Of a DNA stretch of 64,000 nucleotides, positions 17,856 through 27,706 are shown one piece after another. A model generated the notes under the pieces. It was given only the letters and a program-made list of their open reading frames with translations, did no database searches and was not told the origin of the DNA. Position 1 is the stretch's first letter. Each line of letters begins with the position of its first letter. The translations under genes were made by a program, and so were the position numbers. This stretch comes from Oxynema aestuarii AP17 (lineage in GTDB: Bacteria; Cyanobacteriota; Cyanobacteriia; Cyanobacteriales; Laspinemataceae). The stretch is taken from the NCBI RefSeq assembly GCF_012295525.1, contig NZ_CP051167.1, forward strand, positions 3,827,501 through 3,891,500, given 5' to 3'.

Positions 17856-18833
17856 ATGAACTCTACTGCGTTTACGCCTCCAACCTGTCATCGTCCCCGA
17901 GTTGCCGTGATTGGTGCCGGACGAGTCGGCAGTACCCTCGCTCAGCGCATCATCGAGAAAAACCTCGCCGATGTCGTGCTGCTCGATGTGGTCGAAGGCT
18001 GGCCCCAAGGCATTGCCCTCGATCTGATGGAGGCGCGCGGAGTAGAGCGTCACGATCGCGCGATCGTCGGAACCAACGACTATGCAGATACCGCCAACGC
18101 CGATGTAGTGGTGGTCACCGCAGGTCGTCCCCGGCGCCCCGGCATGAACCGAGACGATTTGATCGTCAGTAACGCTCAGATCGTCGCCGGGGCCACGGAA
18201 CAGGCGATCGCGCGATCGCCCAACGCGATCGTACTCGTCGTCACCAACCCCCTCGACGTGATGACCTATGTCGCCTGGGAAAAAAGCGGATTGCCCGCCC
18301 GTCGCGTGATCGGAATGGCTGGCGTTCTCGACGCGGCCCGGTTTAAAACCTTTATTTCGATGGAATTGGGCGTTTCCATTCGAGAAATTGACGCGATGGT
18401 CCTCGGGGATCACGGTCAATTAATGGTTCCCTTACCCCGTTACTGCACCGTCAACGGGATCCCCCTCACCGAACTGATGGACGATCGCGCGATCGATCGC
18501 CTCGTCGAACGGACCCGTCACGGCGGGACGGAAATCGTCGAATTGATGAAAACCGCCAGCGCTTATTTTGCCCCGGCGTCTGCCGCCTGCGCGATGGTCG
18601 AAGCCATCTTACGAGACGAATCGCGCATTTTGCCGGGGGCAGCCTATCTCGAAGGCGAGTATGGTTTAAACGATCTGTTCCTCGGGGTTCCGTGTCGGTT
18701 GGGTTGTCGCGGGGTGGAAAAAATTATCGAACTACAGCTCGACAGCGCCGAACGGGAAGCTTTTGAGGCTTCGGCGAAATCTGTCGCCGCGCGCATCCAC
18801 AAAGCCAAAGAGCTTTTAAGCGATAAAATCTAG
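17856..18833 (+). CDS. mdh: Malate dehydrogenase
   Basis: This is an LDH/MDH-family NAD-dependent oxidoreductase of 325 residues. It has the Rossmann motif VIGAGRVGS (about 15-23), NAD-binding DVVEG.PQG.ALDL, the substrate loop AGRPRRPGMNRDDL with the Arg that favours oxaloacetate over pyruvate, TNPLDVM, and the catalytic His in GDHG. The residues after GDHG (QLMVPLPR) differ slightly from the commoner DTMVPLPR. It interconverts malate and oxaloacetate in the incomplete or branched TCA cycle. It may share a transcript with ndhO. Confidence 0.94.
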   Translation: MNSTAFTPPTCHRPRVAVIGAGRVGSTLAQRIIEKNLADVVLLDVVEGWPQGIALDLMEARGVERHDRAIVGTNDYADTANADVVVVTAGRPRRPGMNRDDLIVSNAQIVAGATEQAIARSPNAIVLVVTNPLDVMTYVAWEKSGLPARRVIGMAGVLDAARFKTFISMELGVSIREIDAMVLGDHGQLMVPLPRYCTVNGIPLTELMDDRAIDRLVERTRHGGTEIVELMKTASAYFAPASAACAMVEAILRDESRILPGAAYLEGEYGLNDLFLGVPCRLGCRGVEKIIELQLDSAEREAFEASAKSVAARIHKAKELLSDKI

Positions 18834-18913
18834 TTGTTGCGACTCGGCGACAGTCGATCGCTCGGTTTCGAGGAGCGGTGGCGAGGACAAGTTCGCGGGA
18901 TCGATCGCGGAAC

Positions 18914-19120
18914 TCAACTCGCCGACTCTTCGTCGGGAACCAACAGCGCCAGCAAGAACAACGGAACCGCAGCGACAGTTAACAGCACGACAAACACCGT
19001 CGCTTGCACCCCAGAAACCACAGCTTTCTTGAACCGCAGTGCCGTTCGCGCGGACTGCTTCGCTACCTCGCGGGAGGGAACGGGTACGGGAAGCCAACTA
19101 TAGAGCCGTTGAGTTTTCAT
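18914..19120 (-). CDS. Small single-pass membrane protein
   Basis: The 68-residue product begins MKTQRLYSWLPVPVPSREVA, continues with a basic stretch (KQSARTALRFKK) and has one strong transmembrane helix (VFVVLLTVAAVPLFLLALLV, about 42-61) ending in DEESAS. The basic-then-hydrophobic order suggests the N-terminus is cytosolic. No family is recognised and no clear ribosome site is seen. It is convergent with mdh. The clean membrane profile is the main support for it being real. Confidence 0.55.
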   Translation of the reverse strand: MKTQRLYSWLPVPVPSREVAKQSARTALRFKKAVVSGVQATVFVVLLTVAAVPLFLLALLVPDEESAS

Positions 19121-19978
19121 AATTTGCAGAGGGAATATTTATGGATTTCGGAGTGGCGATCTCAACTTCCGAGTCTTTTTCCTCAGACGCGATCGCGGAA
19201 GTTGCCTGACCTGTTTTCGTTGCCCCCATCTGGTCAGTACAATTCGGTTGTGAAGATATTTCGACTATATCAGAGGGTCTAGTCCCTATCCCTCAGCCAT
19301 TATACGGATTTGTTGCCCGATCGAGCCTCTGCGATCGCCGCACCCCTTTGCCCTCAGAGGCGATCTCCTCCTTCAAATTTTACCAAAATTGTAGCCGTTC
19401 TCATTTGGCGATCGGGTCTGCTAAGATAACTCCGGTCGAGATCGTGCGGGCAACGGGAACCTCGCCGCGTTCGGTTCTCCCCCCTCTGTTGAAATGCGAT
19501 CGCCTTTACCTCCGTGGCTTCTGCCGTTGTAGTGCAGGTAACCGAACCCTAAATCCCGGGGACGGCGCCGATCGCAAAAGGCTTTTCCTGGGGCGATCGC
19601 GGGGTTCAATGTCAATTTAAGAATATTTTTACTTCAAGCCATCTAAATGCGATCGCCTCCCGACGCTCAATCCCGGCTTAGACGGGGAATTACCGGAGAT
19701 TTCCTCTATTTGCGGGGGGATCGAAGCCGATTGTAAGCCACCCTTCAAAAGTTAAAAATTCCCAACTTTCGCCGGATTAAAATAGAGATCGATGGCATAA
19801 TGATAAGCTCTTGGGTTAAACTCCTAAAGCGGCTCGAACCCGAGCGAAAAAATCCTCTCTACTCCCTCGTGAGTTTCAAGGGTTTTCCGAGGGCGCGATC
19901 GCTGGAAAATCGATAAACCATCGAAAAATCTGCCTCGAACGGAAAAATCAACGCCAGATAAAAACCGAGGATAACAAG
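19121..19978. other. Gene-poor intergenic stretch
   Basis: The 858 bases hold HIP1 sites and AT-rich segments. Short frames exist (for example 19348-19620) but have no coding character. The last 100 bases likely carry the promoter of the TerB-like gene. Confidence 0.5.
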
Positions 19979-20383
19979 ATGTTGCAAAAAATCTTAGGTC
20001 TTAGGAAAGACAGCGAACGTCAATTTTCCGAAGCAGAAGCACTCGCGGCGATCGCCGTATCTGCAGTAGCGGCAGATCATTTCTTCGTCGATCGCGAAAT
20101 GGAAACCCTGTTAACCTTGCTGTCGGAAATGCCCCTCTACCAGCGCTATTCCGAACGGCGGTTGCACCAAATGCTCAATCAACTGCTCGAACGGGTTCAA
20201 GTCAAAGGGACGATCGCCCTCGTGCGCGAAGCTAAAGACGTATTGCCGCGCGAGTTATATCCCAAAGCCTTTCGGGTAGCTACCGAAATTGTCTGGGCGG
20301 ATGGCGTATTTAACCGCAGAGAGCAGGAATTTTTGAACGATCTCCAGGGAATTTTAGAAATTCAGACCGAAACCGCCTCATAA
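19979..20383 (+). CDS. TerB-like protein
   Basis: The 134-residue all-helical protein has the TerB pattern: EAEALAAIAVSAVAAD...FVDREMETLLTLLSEM in the first half and ATEIVWADGVFNRREQEFLNDL in the second, each with acidic residues at the D.....E positions that bind metal in TerB. TerB domains occur in tellurite-resistance and general stress systems; many cyanobacterial single-domain copies have no assigned role. It lies 138 bases before the MscS gene on the same strand. Confidence 0.78.
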   Translation: MLQKILGLRKDSERQFSEAEALAAIAVSAVAADHFFVDREMETLLTLLSEMPLYQRYSERRLHQMLNQLLERVQVKGTIALVREAKDVLPRELYPKAFRVATEIVWADGVFNRREQEFLNDLQGILEIQTETAS

Positions 20384-20521
20384 CTTCCCGGAGAACCGAC
20401 GGCGATCGGCAAGGGTTGGCTCGGTCACCTCTATCTCTAGGATGGCGCGCGGATGGGGACTCGCCGGATAAAATGGGTCAGATTCAACCCAGAGATATCC
20501 GCGAAAGAAACAGCCGAAGTA

Positions 20522-21412
20522 ATGATTAATGCCTTACAACCCGTCCAAAACGCCATCGAAAACTTGCTGCGCGGTGCCGTCGAGTCCCTCCCTTCGATCT
20601 TCCTCGCGATCGCGATCCTGTTCGCAACGCGATCGGTCGCCGGGATCGTGCGCCGGATCGCTCAAGCGACCGGGGAGAAAACGATTAAAAGTCGGTCTTT
20701 GCGATCGCTGTTAGTCCAGACCAGTTTTGTTTGTGCCTGGTCCGTGGGCATTCTGATCGCCTCGGTGGCGGCGTTTCCCGACTTGCGCCTCGGCGACATC
20801 ATCGGTTTACTCGGTCTGAGTTCCGTTGCCATTGGTTTCGCCTTTCAAGATATTTTCAAAAACTTTCTCGCCGGGATTTTATTGTTGCTGCACGAACCCT
20901 TTCAACTCGGAGATCAAATTATCGTCGAAGGGTACGAGGGAACCGTGGAAGAAATTTCGATCCGTTCCACTCAGATTCGCACCTATCAGGGGGAACGAAT
21001 TGTCGTCCCGAATGCGATCGTATTTACCAATGCGGTCAATGTGTTGACGGCTTTTAGCCACCGACGCACGGATTTGGCGATCGGGGTCGATTACAATACG
21101 CCTCTGGCGCAAGCGGTGGAGACGTTATTAGATGCGGTGGCGACTGTGGAGGGCGTCTTGACTCAACCGAAACCCGAGGTCGATATTGTCGGTTTTGGGG
21201 ACAGTTCGATCGATATGGTGGTGCGCTATTGGACGTTTCCGGAAAAGGCGCAGGTTCGACGGACGCAAACTCAGGTGATGATGGCGCTCAAGACGGCGTG
21301 CGATCGCGCCGAGATTAATATTCCCTATCCGATTCGGACTCTTTATTATTTCGATCAAGAGAAATTCGACGACCACTATGCGGTTGCGGCGAATGGCGAT
21401 CGCGCCAACTAA
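20522..21412 (+). CDS. Mechanosensitive ion channel, MscS family
   Basis: Two or three N-terminal helices (about 15-90) precede the pore helix, LLGLSSVAIGFAFQDIFKNFLAGILLL, with the Gly/Ala packing typical of MscS TM3. The beta domain follows (GDQIIVEGYEGTVEEISIRSTQIRTYQGERIVVPNA). ATG at 20522 is chosen since the frame upstream (ATG at 20453) adds a hydrophilic 23 residues not typical of the family. The product is about 296 residues, an MscS-sized channel that opens on hypo-osmotic shock. It is the first of three MscS-type genes in the window. It converges with the NACHT gene, 16 bases away. Confidence 0.9.
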   Translation: MINALQPVQNAIENLLRGAVESLPSIFLAIAILFATRSVAGIVRRIAQATGEKTIKSRSLRSLLVQTSFVCAWSVGILIASVAAFPDLRLGDIIGLLGLSSVAIGFAFQDIFKNFLAGILLLLHEPFQLGDQIIVEGYEGTVEEISIRSTQIRTYQGERIVVPNAIVFTNAVNVLTAFSHRRTDLAIGVDYNTPLAQAVETLLDAVATVEGVLTQPKPEVDIVGFGDSSIDMVVRYWTFPEKAQVRRTQTQVMMALKTACDRAEINIPYPIRTLYYFDQEKFDDHYAVAANGDRAN

Positions 21413-21428
21413 GTTTTCCCCAACTCGC

Positions 21429-23732
21429 TCAATCGCAACAGAGCATTCGGTCTTCGATCACCTTCCAGGTGGTGGGGGTGACGTCCCGCGCCACCTGGTA
21501 GCAGCGCACGATCGTCCAATTGGCGCGTAGATAGTCGGCGAGTTCCTGTCGTTCGGCGTCGGAGAGGTCGAGCCACTGGGGATCGCACTCCCAGGCGACC
21601 GACCAGCTTTGACGAATGCGATCGCGGAAACCGAAATGAATCTCGCAGGAGTCGTTATCGCTGGGAATAGCCAGTTGGAAGACTTCTAAGCTTTCGATGA
21701 GCCGGGATCCGTTCTCGAATAATTGCATTTGTTCGAGTTCGCGGGCCAATATGCTGACGAAGGCCAGATCGCGGATGCGATCGACCGCGACATCGAGATT
21801 GCGCTTGAGGGCAAAGTCTACATCGAAGGGGAGTTGACGGGCGCGATCGCGGGCGAGTTTTTGGGCGAGATCTCGGGTCAGTTCCCGGGCGCCGCGATCG
21901 AGGTCTAAGGCGCGATGGCGGGCAAAGGTAAGGTTTCGGGTCAGTTCGCGGGCCGATCGGCGGGCGCGGGAGATCGGGGCGATCGCGTCGAGTTCTAAGA
22001 TTTGGGCGAGGTCGAGGGCTGCCTGTACGGCGCGATCGTTCCCGGCGAGCAAGTCGATTTCGGCGCCGAGTTCTCGGGCGGCGTCGGTCATCCGTTCGGC
22101 GTTGGGGGGTTTTAAGGTACTGTCGATCGCCAAAATTAGAAACAGGGCGGCGGCGCGGCGGGCGCTAGGTTTGTACGGGCCGCGAATGCCATCGGCGAGG
22201 CGATCGCACCACTGGAGCAAGCTTTTGACTTTGCTCGACCTGACGAAGGCGCGCCCTGCGGCTTCGATCAGCAGCAGTAATTTATCCGCCTTCGGTTGGC
22301 GAATCCCCGCTAAAAATAAGAAGACTGCTTGCCATTGTTCGCACAGTAACAACTCGTTGGCGGTTTGGGCACTGAGTCGGTGCTGTTGGATGTAGCGAGC
22401 ACTGAGATATTCTTGCAAGCTTAAATGGGAAAAGGCGCATTCTTCGGGGTCGAGGTCGTGTAGGATCCCCGACCCAATACCGATCGCGGCGACCGGATCG
22501 ATCGCCCTCGGATCCGGGTTGAGTTCCGGCGGGCAATGGTTGCCGATTTCCGAGGGAGAAAACCAAAAGGAATTGGAGACTAAGCCGCGATAGGCGAGTT
22601 CGGACAACCAATCGATCGCTCGTTGGCGAGGATTGGCGCAGGGGAGAGGCGCGCCCGCGATCGCCTCGGTTTCGCTCAAGGCGCGATCGAGGAGCAGGTC
22701 GATCGCCCGGGCGTACAAAGCGCTGGCGTCGTCGGGTAACTGTTGCGATCGCGCGTAGACCCAGCAGAGTAAGATCGCGCCGAGAGGGGTGCGCGCCAGG
22801 TTTCGGGCGGCCCCCTGGTTGAGGCGGTCGAGGTCGTGCCAAAAGGCGCTGCGCCGCGATCGCTCGGTTCCGGTGCGCTCGAACCACAGGGAACTCAAAT
22901 GGTGGCACTGGCGATCGTCGAGGGGGGCGATCGCCACGGACTGAAACTGTCGGGCATTGAGATCGAGCAAGCGGGCGATCGCGGCGGGTTCCGGCAAGGT
23001 CGGCGCGCCGGGAACGAAGCCGAGACGGTCGCTGGCAATGTAGCGATTTTTCGGATATTGGCCGATAAACTCTTCAATTTGTGCGATCGTTTTCCGGGCG
23101 GTAGCTCCGGCAACTTGGCCGACTCCATCTAGTATAATACATAATCGACCAGCACTTAAAGCTTTTTCGGTCAATTTTTCCGGGGACGGAAAGCCAACCC
23201 GACGAAAGCGTTCGGCAATTTCTTTTTGCAGTTGCAGTTTGGGGTCGGTAAAGCTTTTACACTCGATATAAACGGGGAGATAAGATTGTTTCCAAATCTG
23301 CCCGAGTTTGCGACCCGCGAGGGTTTCGACGCCGATGGTTTTTAAAACCGTGGATTTACCGGAGCCGGACGGACCGAGAACTAACAAATAGGGAATGGCA
23401 TCGGCCAATTCCAGGGCCGATCGCCCGTCGGCGGATGGCGAAGGTGCGACGAAGCCCTCGTCGCGGTTCCCGGCGAGGACGAGCTGCACGTCGAACTGTC
23501 GGGCGGTCAGGGGAACGACCGCATTACAGCCCAAAAAACGGAGGACGCCGTAGTGTCGGAGGAACTGGGCGGCATAGCGGGCGGCGCCGTCGGCGATCGC
23601 GTCGGCGGTGGTACGGTCGAGGGCTTTGGCGATCGCCGTCAACAAAGGGGGGCGACCGTCAAAGAGGATTTCCCGCGCTACTGCCGTCACGTGAGCGCTC
23701 GCCTCGGCGATCGGGGAGTCGATGTCCTTCAT
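21429..23732 (-). CDS. NACHT-type NTPase with degenerate Walker B
   Basis: The 767-residue protein is a STAND-class NTPase. Residues 55-85 (QFLRHYGVLRFLG) match the segment that precedes NACHT domains in cyanobacteria. Walker A is GPSGSGKST (120-128). The Walker B region is LCIILDGVGQV: Asp202 is kept, but the usual following acidic pair (LDGLDEV in typical NACHT proteins) is Gly-Gln. The sensor strand NRYIASDRLGF follows. A winged-helix/helical part has the motif FSHLSLQEYLSARYI (normally FxHLTFQEYLAA). The C-terminal 250 residues are helical, with repeated RELTR/RDLA words. No effector domain is obvious. Bacterial NACHT proteins include anti-phage immune proteins, but many cyanobacterial copies are uncharacterised. 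It lies 74 bases downstream of the gene at 23807-26080, probably in one operon. Confidence 0.85.
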   Translation of the reverse strand: MKDIDSPIAEASAHVTAVAREILFDGRPPLLTAIAKALDRTTADAIADGAARYAAQFLRHYGVLRFLGCNAVVPLTARQFDVQLVLAGNRDEGFVAPSPSADGRSALELADAIPYLLVLGPSGSGKSTVLKTIGVETLAGRKLGQIWKQSYLPVYIECKSFTDPKLQLQKEIAERFRRVGFPSPEKLTEKALSAGRLCIILDGVGQVAGATARKTIAQIEEFIGQYPKNRYIASDRLGFVPGAPTLPEPAAIARLLDLNARQFQSVAIAPLDDRQCHHLSSLWFERTGTERSRRSAFWHDLDRLNQGAARNLARTPLGAILLCWVYARSQQLPDDASALYARAIDLLLDRALSETEAIAGAPLPCANPRQRAIDWLSELAYRGLVSNSFWFSPSEIGNHCPPELNPDPRAIDPVAAIGIGSGILHDLDPEECAFSHLSLQEYLSARYIQQHRLSAQTANELLLCEQWQAVFLFLAGIRQPKADKLLLLIEAAGRAFVRSSKVKSLLQWCDRLADGIRGPYKPSARRAAALFLILAIDSTLKPPNAERMTDAARELGAEIDLLAGNDRAVQAALDLAQILELDAIAPISRARRSARELTRNLTFARHRALDLDRGARELTRDLAQKLARDRARQLPFDVDFALKRNLDVAVDRIRDLAFVSILARELEQMQLFENGSRLIESLEVFQLAIPSDNDSCEIHFGFRDRIRQSWSVAWECDPQWLDLSDAERQELADYLRANWTIVRCYQVARDVTPTTWKVIEDRMLCCD

Positions 23733-23806
23733 GGGAAGGGAAAATACGCAGATCTTACCCCGATCCTAACTCTAAATCGAGTCGGTCTCGGCAGTGGCGA
23801 TCGCCC

Positions 23807-26080
23807 TCAATCGATAAAATCGATCCGGGGTCCGTCGTCATTAGCGCGATCGCCATTGCGCGGGTTGCTGCCCGAGTTAGACGCCGCATTCGTTTCCTCG
23901 GCCCGGTTCGGTTCTCCCTCGTCCGTAGGAACGGGTAAGGGATTGGGGGTGGCCGTCGGCGCGGGGGTTTGAGGACTCGGCGTGGCGACGTCGGGTTCGG
24001 GAATCGGCGGAGGTTCGAGCAGCAACTGCCAACCTTCGATTTGGTTTTGCGCCTGTCGGTACACCGAGGAATAGTAAGGCACTTTTTGCGCCAGTTCGAT
24101 CGCCGCTTCGAGATCGTAGACCGATTGTTCTTGAGCGAGATCGAGCAGTCGCTGACTCCAATCGTCGATGGCGGCATCTGCGGAAGCGCGCAAGGGAGAG
24201 AGGGTCGAGATTTGGTTGGCCGTATCGATCGCCTCGGTCAACTGGATCGAAGTCACCGCCGCATCCCCAATTTTATAGGCGCGATCGAGTAATTGCCCGT
24301 CGCGGATTTGACCTTCCCAGACGTCGATCGCCGATTGCGCTTCGCTATAGAGCAACCGACCGGGAGAAATAGTTTCCGCGATCGAGATCGCCGCTTTGAG
24401 ATCTCCCCGGTCGGCGGCGGCCCAGGCGCGATCGAGGGTCGGCTGGTCTTCCATGCGTTCGATCTCGTCGGTCCAGGCATCGATTTTCCCTTGGGCTTCG
24501 TCGTGCAGCGCCCGATTGCTCGGGATTTTCCGGGCGATCTCGATCGCCGACATCAACGAGGCGCGATCGCCGTAGCGAGCCAGATCGGTTGCTTTTTGCA
24601 AGTAGGGGCGGTCTTCGGTAATTTGGATTTGTTCGTTCCAGCGATCGATCTCCTGTTTCGCTTCCTGCCATTGGGGATTGCCCTGACGCACTAACTGGGC
24701 TTCGGCAATGGCGGCGCGCAGATCCCGGACGCTGCCGAGTTGGGCTAAATCCCGCGCCCGTTCTAAATAGCCGACATCTTGAATGCTTTGCTGCCACTGG
24801 GCGATCGACTGTTGGGCTTCTCGGTATAAGGGGCGATCGGATCCGATTTGCCGAGCTTTGGCGATCGCGTCTTCCAACGATTGCACCGTCGAACGCCATG
24901 CCATCCCTTGGGCTCGGGCCAACTCGACAAAATCTTCCGCTTCTTTCTTGACCGAGGTATTGGCGGGTACTTGGCGGGCGATGTAAATCGCATCTTGAGA
25001 ATTGCGCTCGTCCAAGCGCTGGCGGGCTAAGGCGAGGATTTGCTTCGCCAAATCGTTAATTAAACTGCGCGATTCTTTATAAACTTTACTTTTCGGATCG
25101 ATCTGCTCGACGATTTTAATCGCTTCGTTGAGGTTGTCGATACCGCCGCGATCGGCCAAATCCCGGGCTTTATTGAGAATATTGCCGTCTTCCCGGGTGG
25201 TTTCGATCGCTTGGGCGAGGGCGTCGTACTGGGTAGTCGCCCAGTAGGTGTTATCGAGGGCGGGTAACTGGCGTAAGTAGCGGTAGGCTTGTCCCCAGTT
25301 TTCTTTTTCTAAGGCGTCTTCGGCTTTTTTGTAGAGATCTTCGGCTTCTTTCCAAATCGACTCCCAGCGAGCGATCCGTTCCTCGACCAAGTTCGCGGCG
25401 GGGACGTCGGTGGGGATTTGACGGGCGACGGCGATCGCCTCGGATAATTTACCTTGGTTAAAGGTTTCTTCGGCCAAATCCAGCAGTTGAACCGACCATT
25501 TTTCGATCTGTCGGTTGATTTCCGGGCGTAAGGGGTGATCCTGGGGCAATTTGTTGAGAATGGCGATCGCGTCGAGCAAGCCGTCCGCATTTTGGCGGTT
25601 GGCGGCCCGTTGGGCGCAGTAGAGGCGATCGCCTGCGGAGGACATCATCCCGAAATGCTCGCTACAGTTCGGAATGGCGGGCAGGCGCAACAACATCATC
25701 AACGCTCCCGTCCCCAAGCCCCCGCAGACCACCAAGGTCAGCAGCGCCCAAAACGGCCAACTAGTGACCCATTTCATCCACAGGGGGCGGGGAGTTTCCG
25801 GTCGCGGTCTTCGCGGTCGTCGGGAATTGAGTTTCCCCGGGGGTGCGCTCTTGGAGACTGCCGAGTCTCGTTCGCGCGGCGACAGGGGCGCAGAATCGCC
25901 GGGGGAATGAGAAGCTGCCAGATGGCTCGGCGTTGCCGCGCCGTCCCAGGCCATGTTTGCCGCTCGTCGAGCAAACGCACCTTTAGGCCGATCCGACAAT
26001 CCCGACCACAAGTCCGGGCGATCGGAATTGGAAGGGCGTGCTGCTTGCCAGCGATCTGGAAGTTCGTGATTGTTAGTCAT
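23807..26080 (-). CDS. Membrane-anchored helical repeat protein
   Basis: The 757-residue product has a disordered N-terminus rich in Pro, Arg and Ser (1-105), one transmembrane helix (about 108-132, FWALLTLVVCGGLGTGALMMLL), and a segment with LYCAQRAA. About eight 65-70 residue helical repeats follow (pattern L.RA.DLA..G....L..AI..A..I......Y.EAQ..I..W...I), then an acidic and proline-rich tail. The repeats resemble TPR-like solenoids and should form an elongated extra-cytoplasmic or cytoplasmic arm; the side of the membrane cannot be fixed. Similar cyanobacterial proteins are sometimes labelled chromosome-segregation ATPase, but no nucleotide-binding motif is present. It precedes the NACHT gene. 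Confidence 0.8.
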   Translation of the reverse strand: MTNNHELPDRWQAARPSNSDRPDLWSGLSDRPKGAFARRAANMAWDGAATPSHLAASHSPGDSAPLSPRERDSAVSKSAPPGKLNSRRPRRPRPETPRPLWMKWVTSWPFWALLTLVVCGGLGTGALMMLLRLPAIPNCSEHFGMMSSAGDRLYCAQRAANRQNADGLLDAIAILNKLPQDHPLRPEINRQIEKWSVQLLDLAEETFNQGKLSEAIAVARQIPTDVPAANLVEERIARWESIWKEAEDLYKKAEDALEKENWGQAYRYLRQLPALDNTYWATTQYDALAQAIETTREDGNILNKARDLADRGGIDNLNEAIKIVEQIDPKSKVYKESRSLINDLAKQILALARQRLDERNSQDAIYIARQVPANTSVKKEAEDFVELARAQGMAWRSTVQSLEDAIAKARQIGSDRPLYREAQQSIAQWQQSIQDVGYLERARDLAQLGSVRDLRAAIAEAQLVRQGNPQWQEAKQEIDRWNEQIQITEDRPYLQKATDLARYGDRASLMSAIEIARKIPSNRALHDEAQGKIDAWTDEIERMEDQPTLDRAWAAADRGDLKAAISIAETISPGRLLYSEAQSAIDVWEGQIRDGQLLDRAYKIGDAAVTSIQLTEAIDTANQISTLSPLRASADAAIDDWSQRLLDLAQEQSVYDLEAAIELAQKVPYYSSVYRQAQNQIEGWQLLLEPPPIPEPDVATPSPQTPAPTATPNPLPVPTDEGEPNRAEETNAASNSGSNPRNGDRANDDGPRIDFID

Positions 26081-26663
26081 AGCCTACCGATTAATATCTC
26101 GTGCAGCAGCCGCGTTGGCGTCGAGGGCGATCCGTCGTGCGACTGCTCGCGTCTGAGAGGGCAAAATACTGTCGGGCTTTCTCCCAGAGCCAAATTCAAC
26201 GAAGAACGGCAGTCCATATTCGCTGCTTGTTAGTCTCGATCTTTTGCCTCAGATGTCCCAACCTCTTGCCCGATCTGCGTTTTTCGATGCACTATTTTGC
26301 ACGATTTGGGTTCTTTACTTCTCTACACGCCTGATTTAGAAATTTCCGGGTTCGGTCATTTCGGCGAGGTTTACGACCGCTTTGAGGGGCGATCGAAGCC
26401 GTTAAAAGTCGCCGATCCTCTAGGAAAAAAAGCACTCCGCCCTCAGTATAAAAGGATCGGGAAGAATTCGGAAGGAGCGAGCCGGGTGGGGAGGGGCGAT
26501 CGCCGTTGCCATGCAACCCCCCGGTGGCCGATCCCCCCGCGATCCCGACCCTGAATTCGAGGCGATCGCCTTCAAACTCTCCCCTCGCTTTCAATGGTTA
26601 ACGGACCCTTCGCGGTTGCGATCGCTCGGCGATCGTAACCGCGTTTTTCTGTTCGAGATTATC
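26081..26663. other. Intergenic region between two minus-strand genes
   Basis: No gene was recognised in 583 bases. It contains HIP1 sites and should carry the promoter of the repeat-protein/NACHT pair. Confidence 0.5.
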
Positions 26664-27569
26664 TCAATTTACCGACGAGTTTGTCTGTAAATCATGAATC
26701 AGTTCTGCCAGTTGTTCCTCGGTTGCATTGTAAACTTCGCCACAAAAATGACAGGTCGCTTCCGCACCATTGTCTTTTTCGATCATGTCTTGAAGTTCGG
26801 CTTCGCCCAATAATTTCAACGCCCCTAACATGCGCTCGCTGGAACAGCCGCAGTGAAAACGCACCAGTTGCGGTTCCGGCAAAATCTCCAATCCCAAATC
26901 GCCGAGCAGTTCTTGCAAGATATCGCTGAGGGATTTCCCCGCTTGCAACAAGGGCGTGAATCCGCGCAGTTGACCGACGCGCTGTTCTAAGGTCGCGACG
27001 AGTTCTTCATCCCGCGCCGCTTTGGGCATCACTTGCAGCAACAACCCCCCGGAGGCTTCCACCCCTCCGGCGCCGACAAAGACGCCGACGACCAACGCCG
27101 ATGGAGTTTGTTCGGAGGTGACCAGATAGTTCGCCACGTCGTCGCCGATTTCCCCCGAAACCAGTTCGACGGTACTGGAGTAAGGATAGCCGTAGCCTAC
27201 GTCTCGAATCACGTAGAGATAGCCGTCGGCTCCCACTGCTCCCCCCACGTCGAGCTTACCTCGCTGGTTCGGCGGCAGTTCGACGCCGGGATTGTCTACG
27301 TAACCGCGCACGGTGCCGTCGAGTCCCGCATCGACGAGAATCCCGCCTAACGGTCCGTTGCCTTTGACGCGAATGTTGACCCGCGATTGCGGTCGTTTCA
27401 TGCTCGACGCGAGCAGCAAACCCGAGGACATAGTACGCCCGAGGGCTGCCGTCGCCACGTAGGATAAATCGTGCCGTTGGCGGGCTTCTTCCGTGAGGCG
27501 GGTGGTAATGACGCCCACTGCCCGAATGCCGCCGTCTGCTGCCGTTGCTCTAATTAACCGATCCGCCAT
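26664..27569 (-). CDS. hslO: Redox-regulated chaperone Hsp33
   Basis: The 301-residue protein has the Hsp33 fold motifs (TEEARQRHDLS, LGRTMSSGLLLASSMK, GPLGGILVDAG.DG..RGYV) and the four zinc cysteines at the C-terminus as CGC near 240 and CHFC near 272. Hsp33 is a cytosolic holdase activated when oxidants, together with unfolding heat, release zinc from these cysteines. Length and residues are canonical. It stands as a single minus-strand gene. Confidence 0.95.
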   Translation of the reverse strand: MADRLIRATAADGGIRAVGVITTRLTEEARQRHDLSYVATAALGRTMSSGLLLASSMKRPQSRVNIRVKGNGPLGGILVDAGLDGTVRGYVDNPGVELPPNQRGKLDVGGAVGADGYLYVIRDVGYGYPYSSTVELVSGEIGDDVANYLVTSEQTPSALVVGVFVGAGGVEASGGLLLQVMPKAARDEELVATLEQRVGQLRGFTPLLQAGKSLSDILQELLGDLGLEILPEPQLVRFHCGCSSERMLGALKLLGEAELQDMIEKDNGAEATCHFCGEVYNATEEQLAELIHDLQTNSSVN

Positions 27570-27706
27570 GAAGACCTTACAATTCTTAACAGATTTTACT
27601 CTTAATTTATCTTAATCATCTTAAAATTGGTCTGATGTTGGGCGATCGCCCGAACCCTCGAACTCCTCTGCCATACTAAAAAAGATCCCCGGGACGGAGT
27701 TAAGTC

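Noticed and set aside
26292-26594. Possible gene between the repeat protein and hslO
   Set aside because: The frame is Gly/Arg-rich, lacks a ribosome site and shows no recognisable family.
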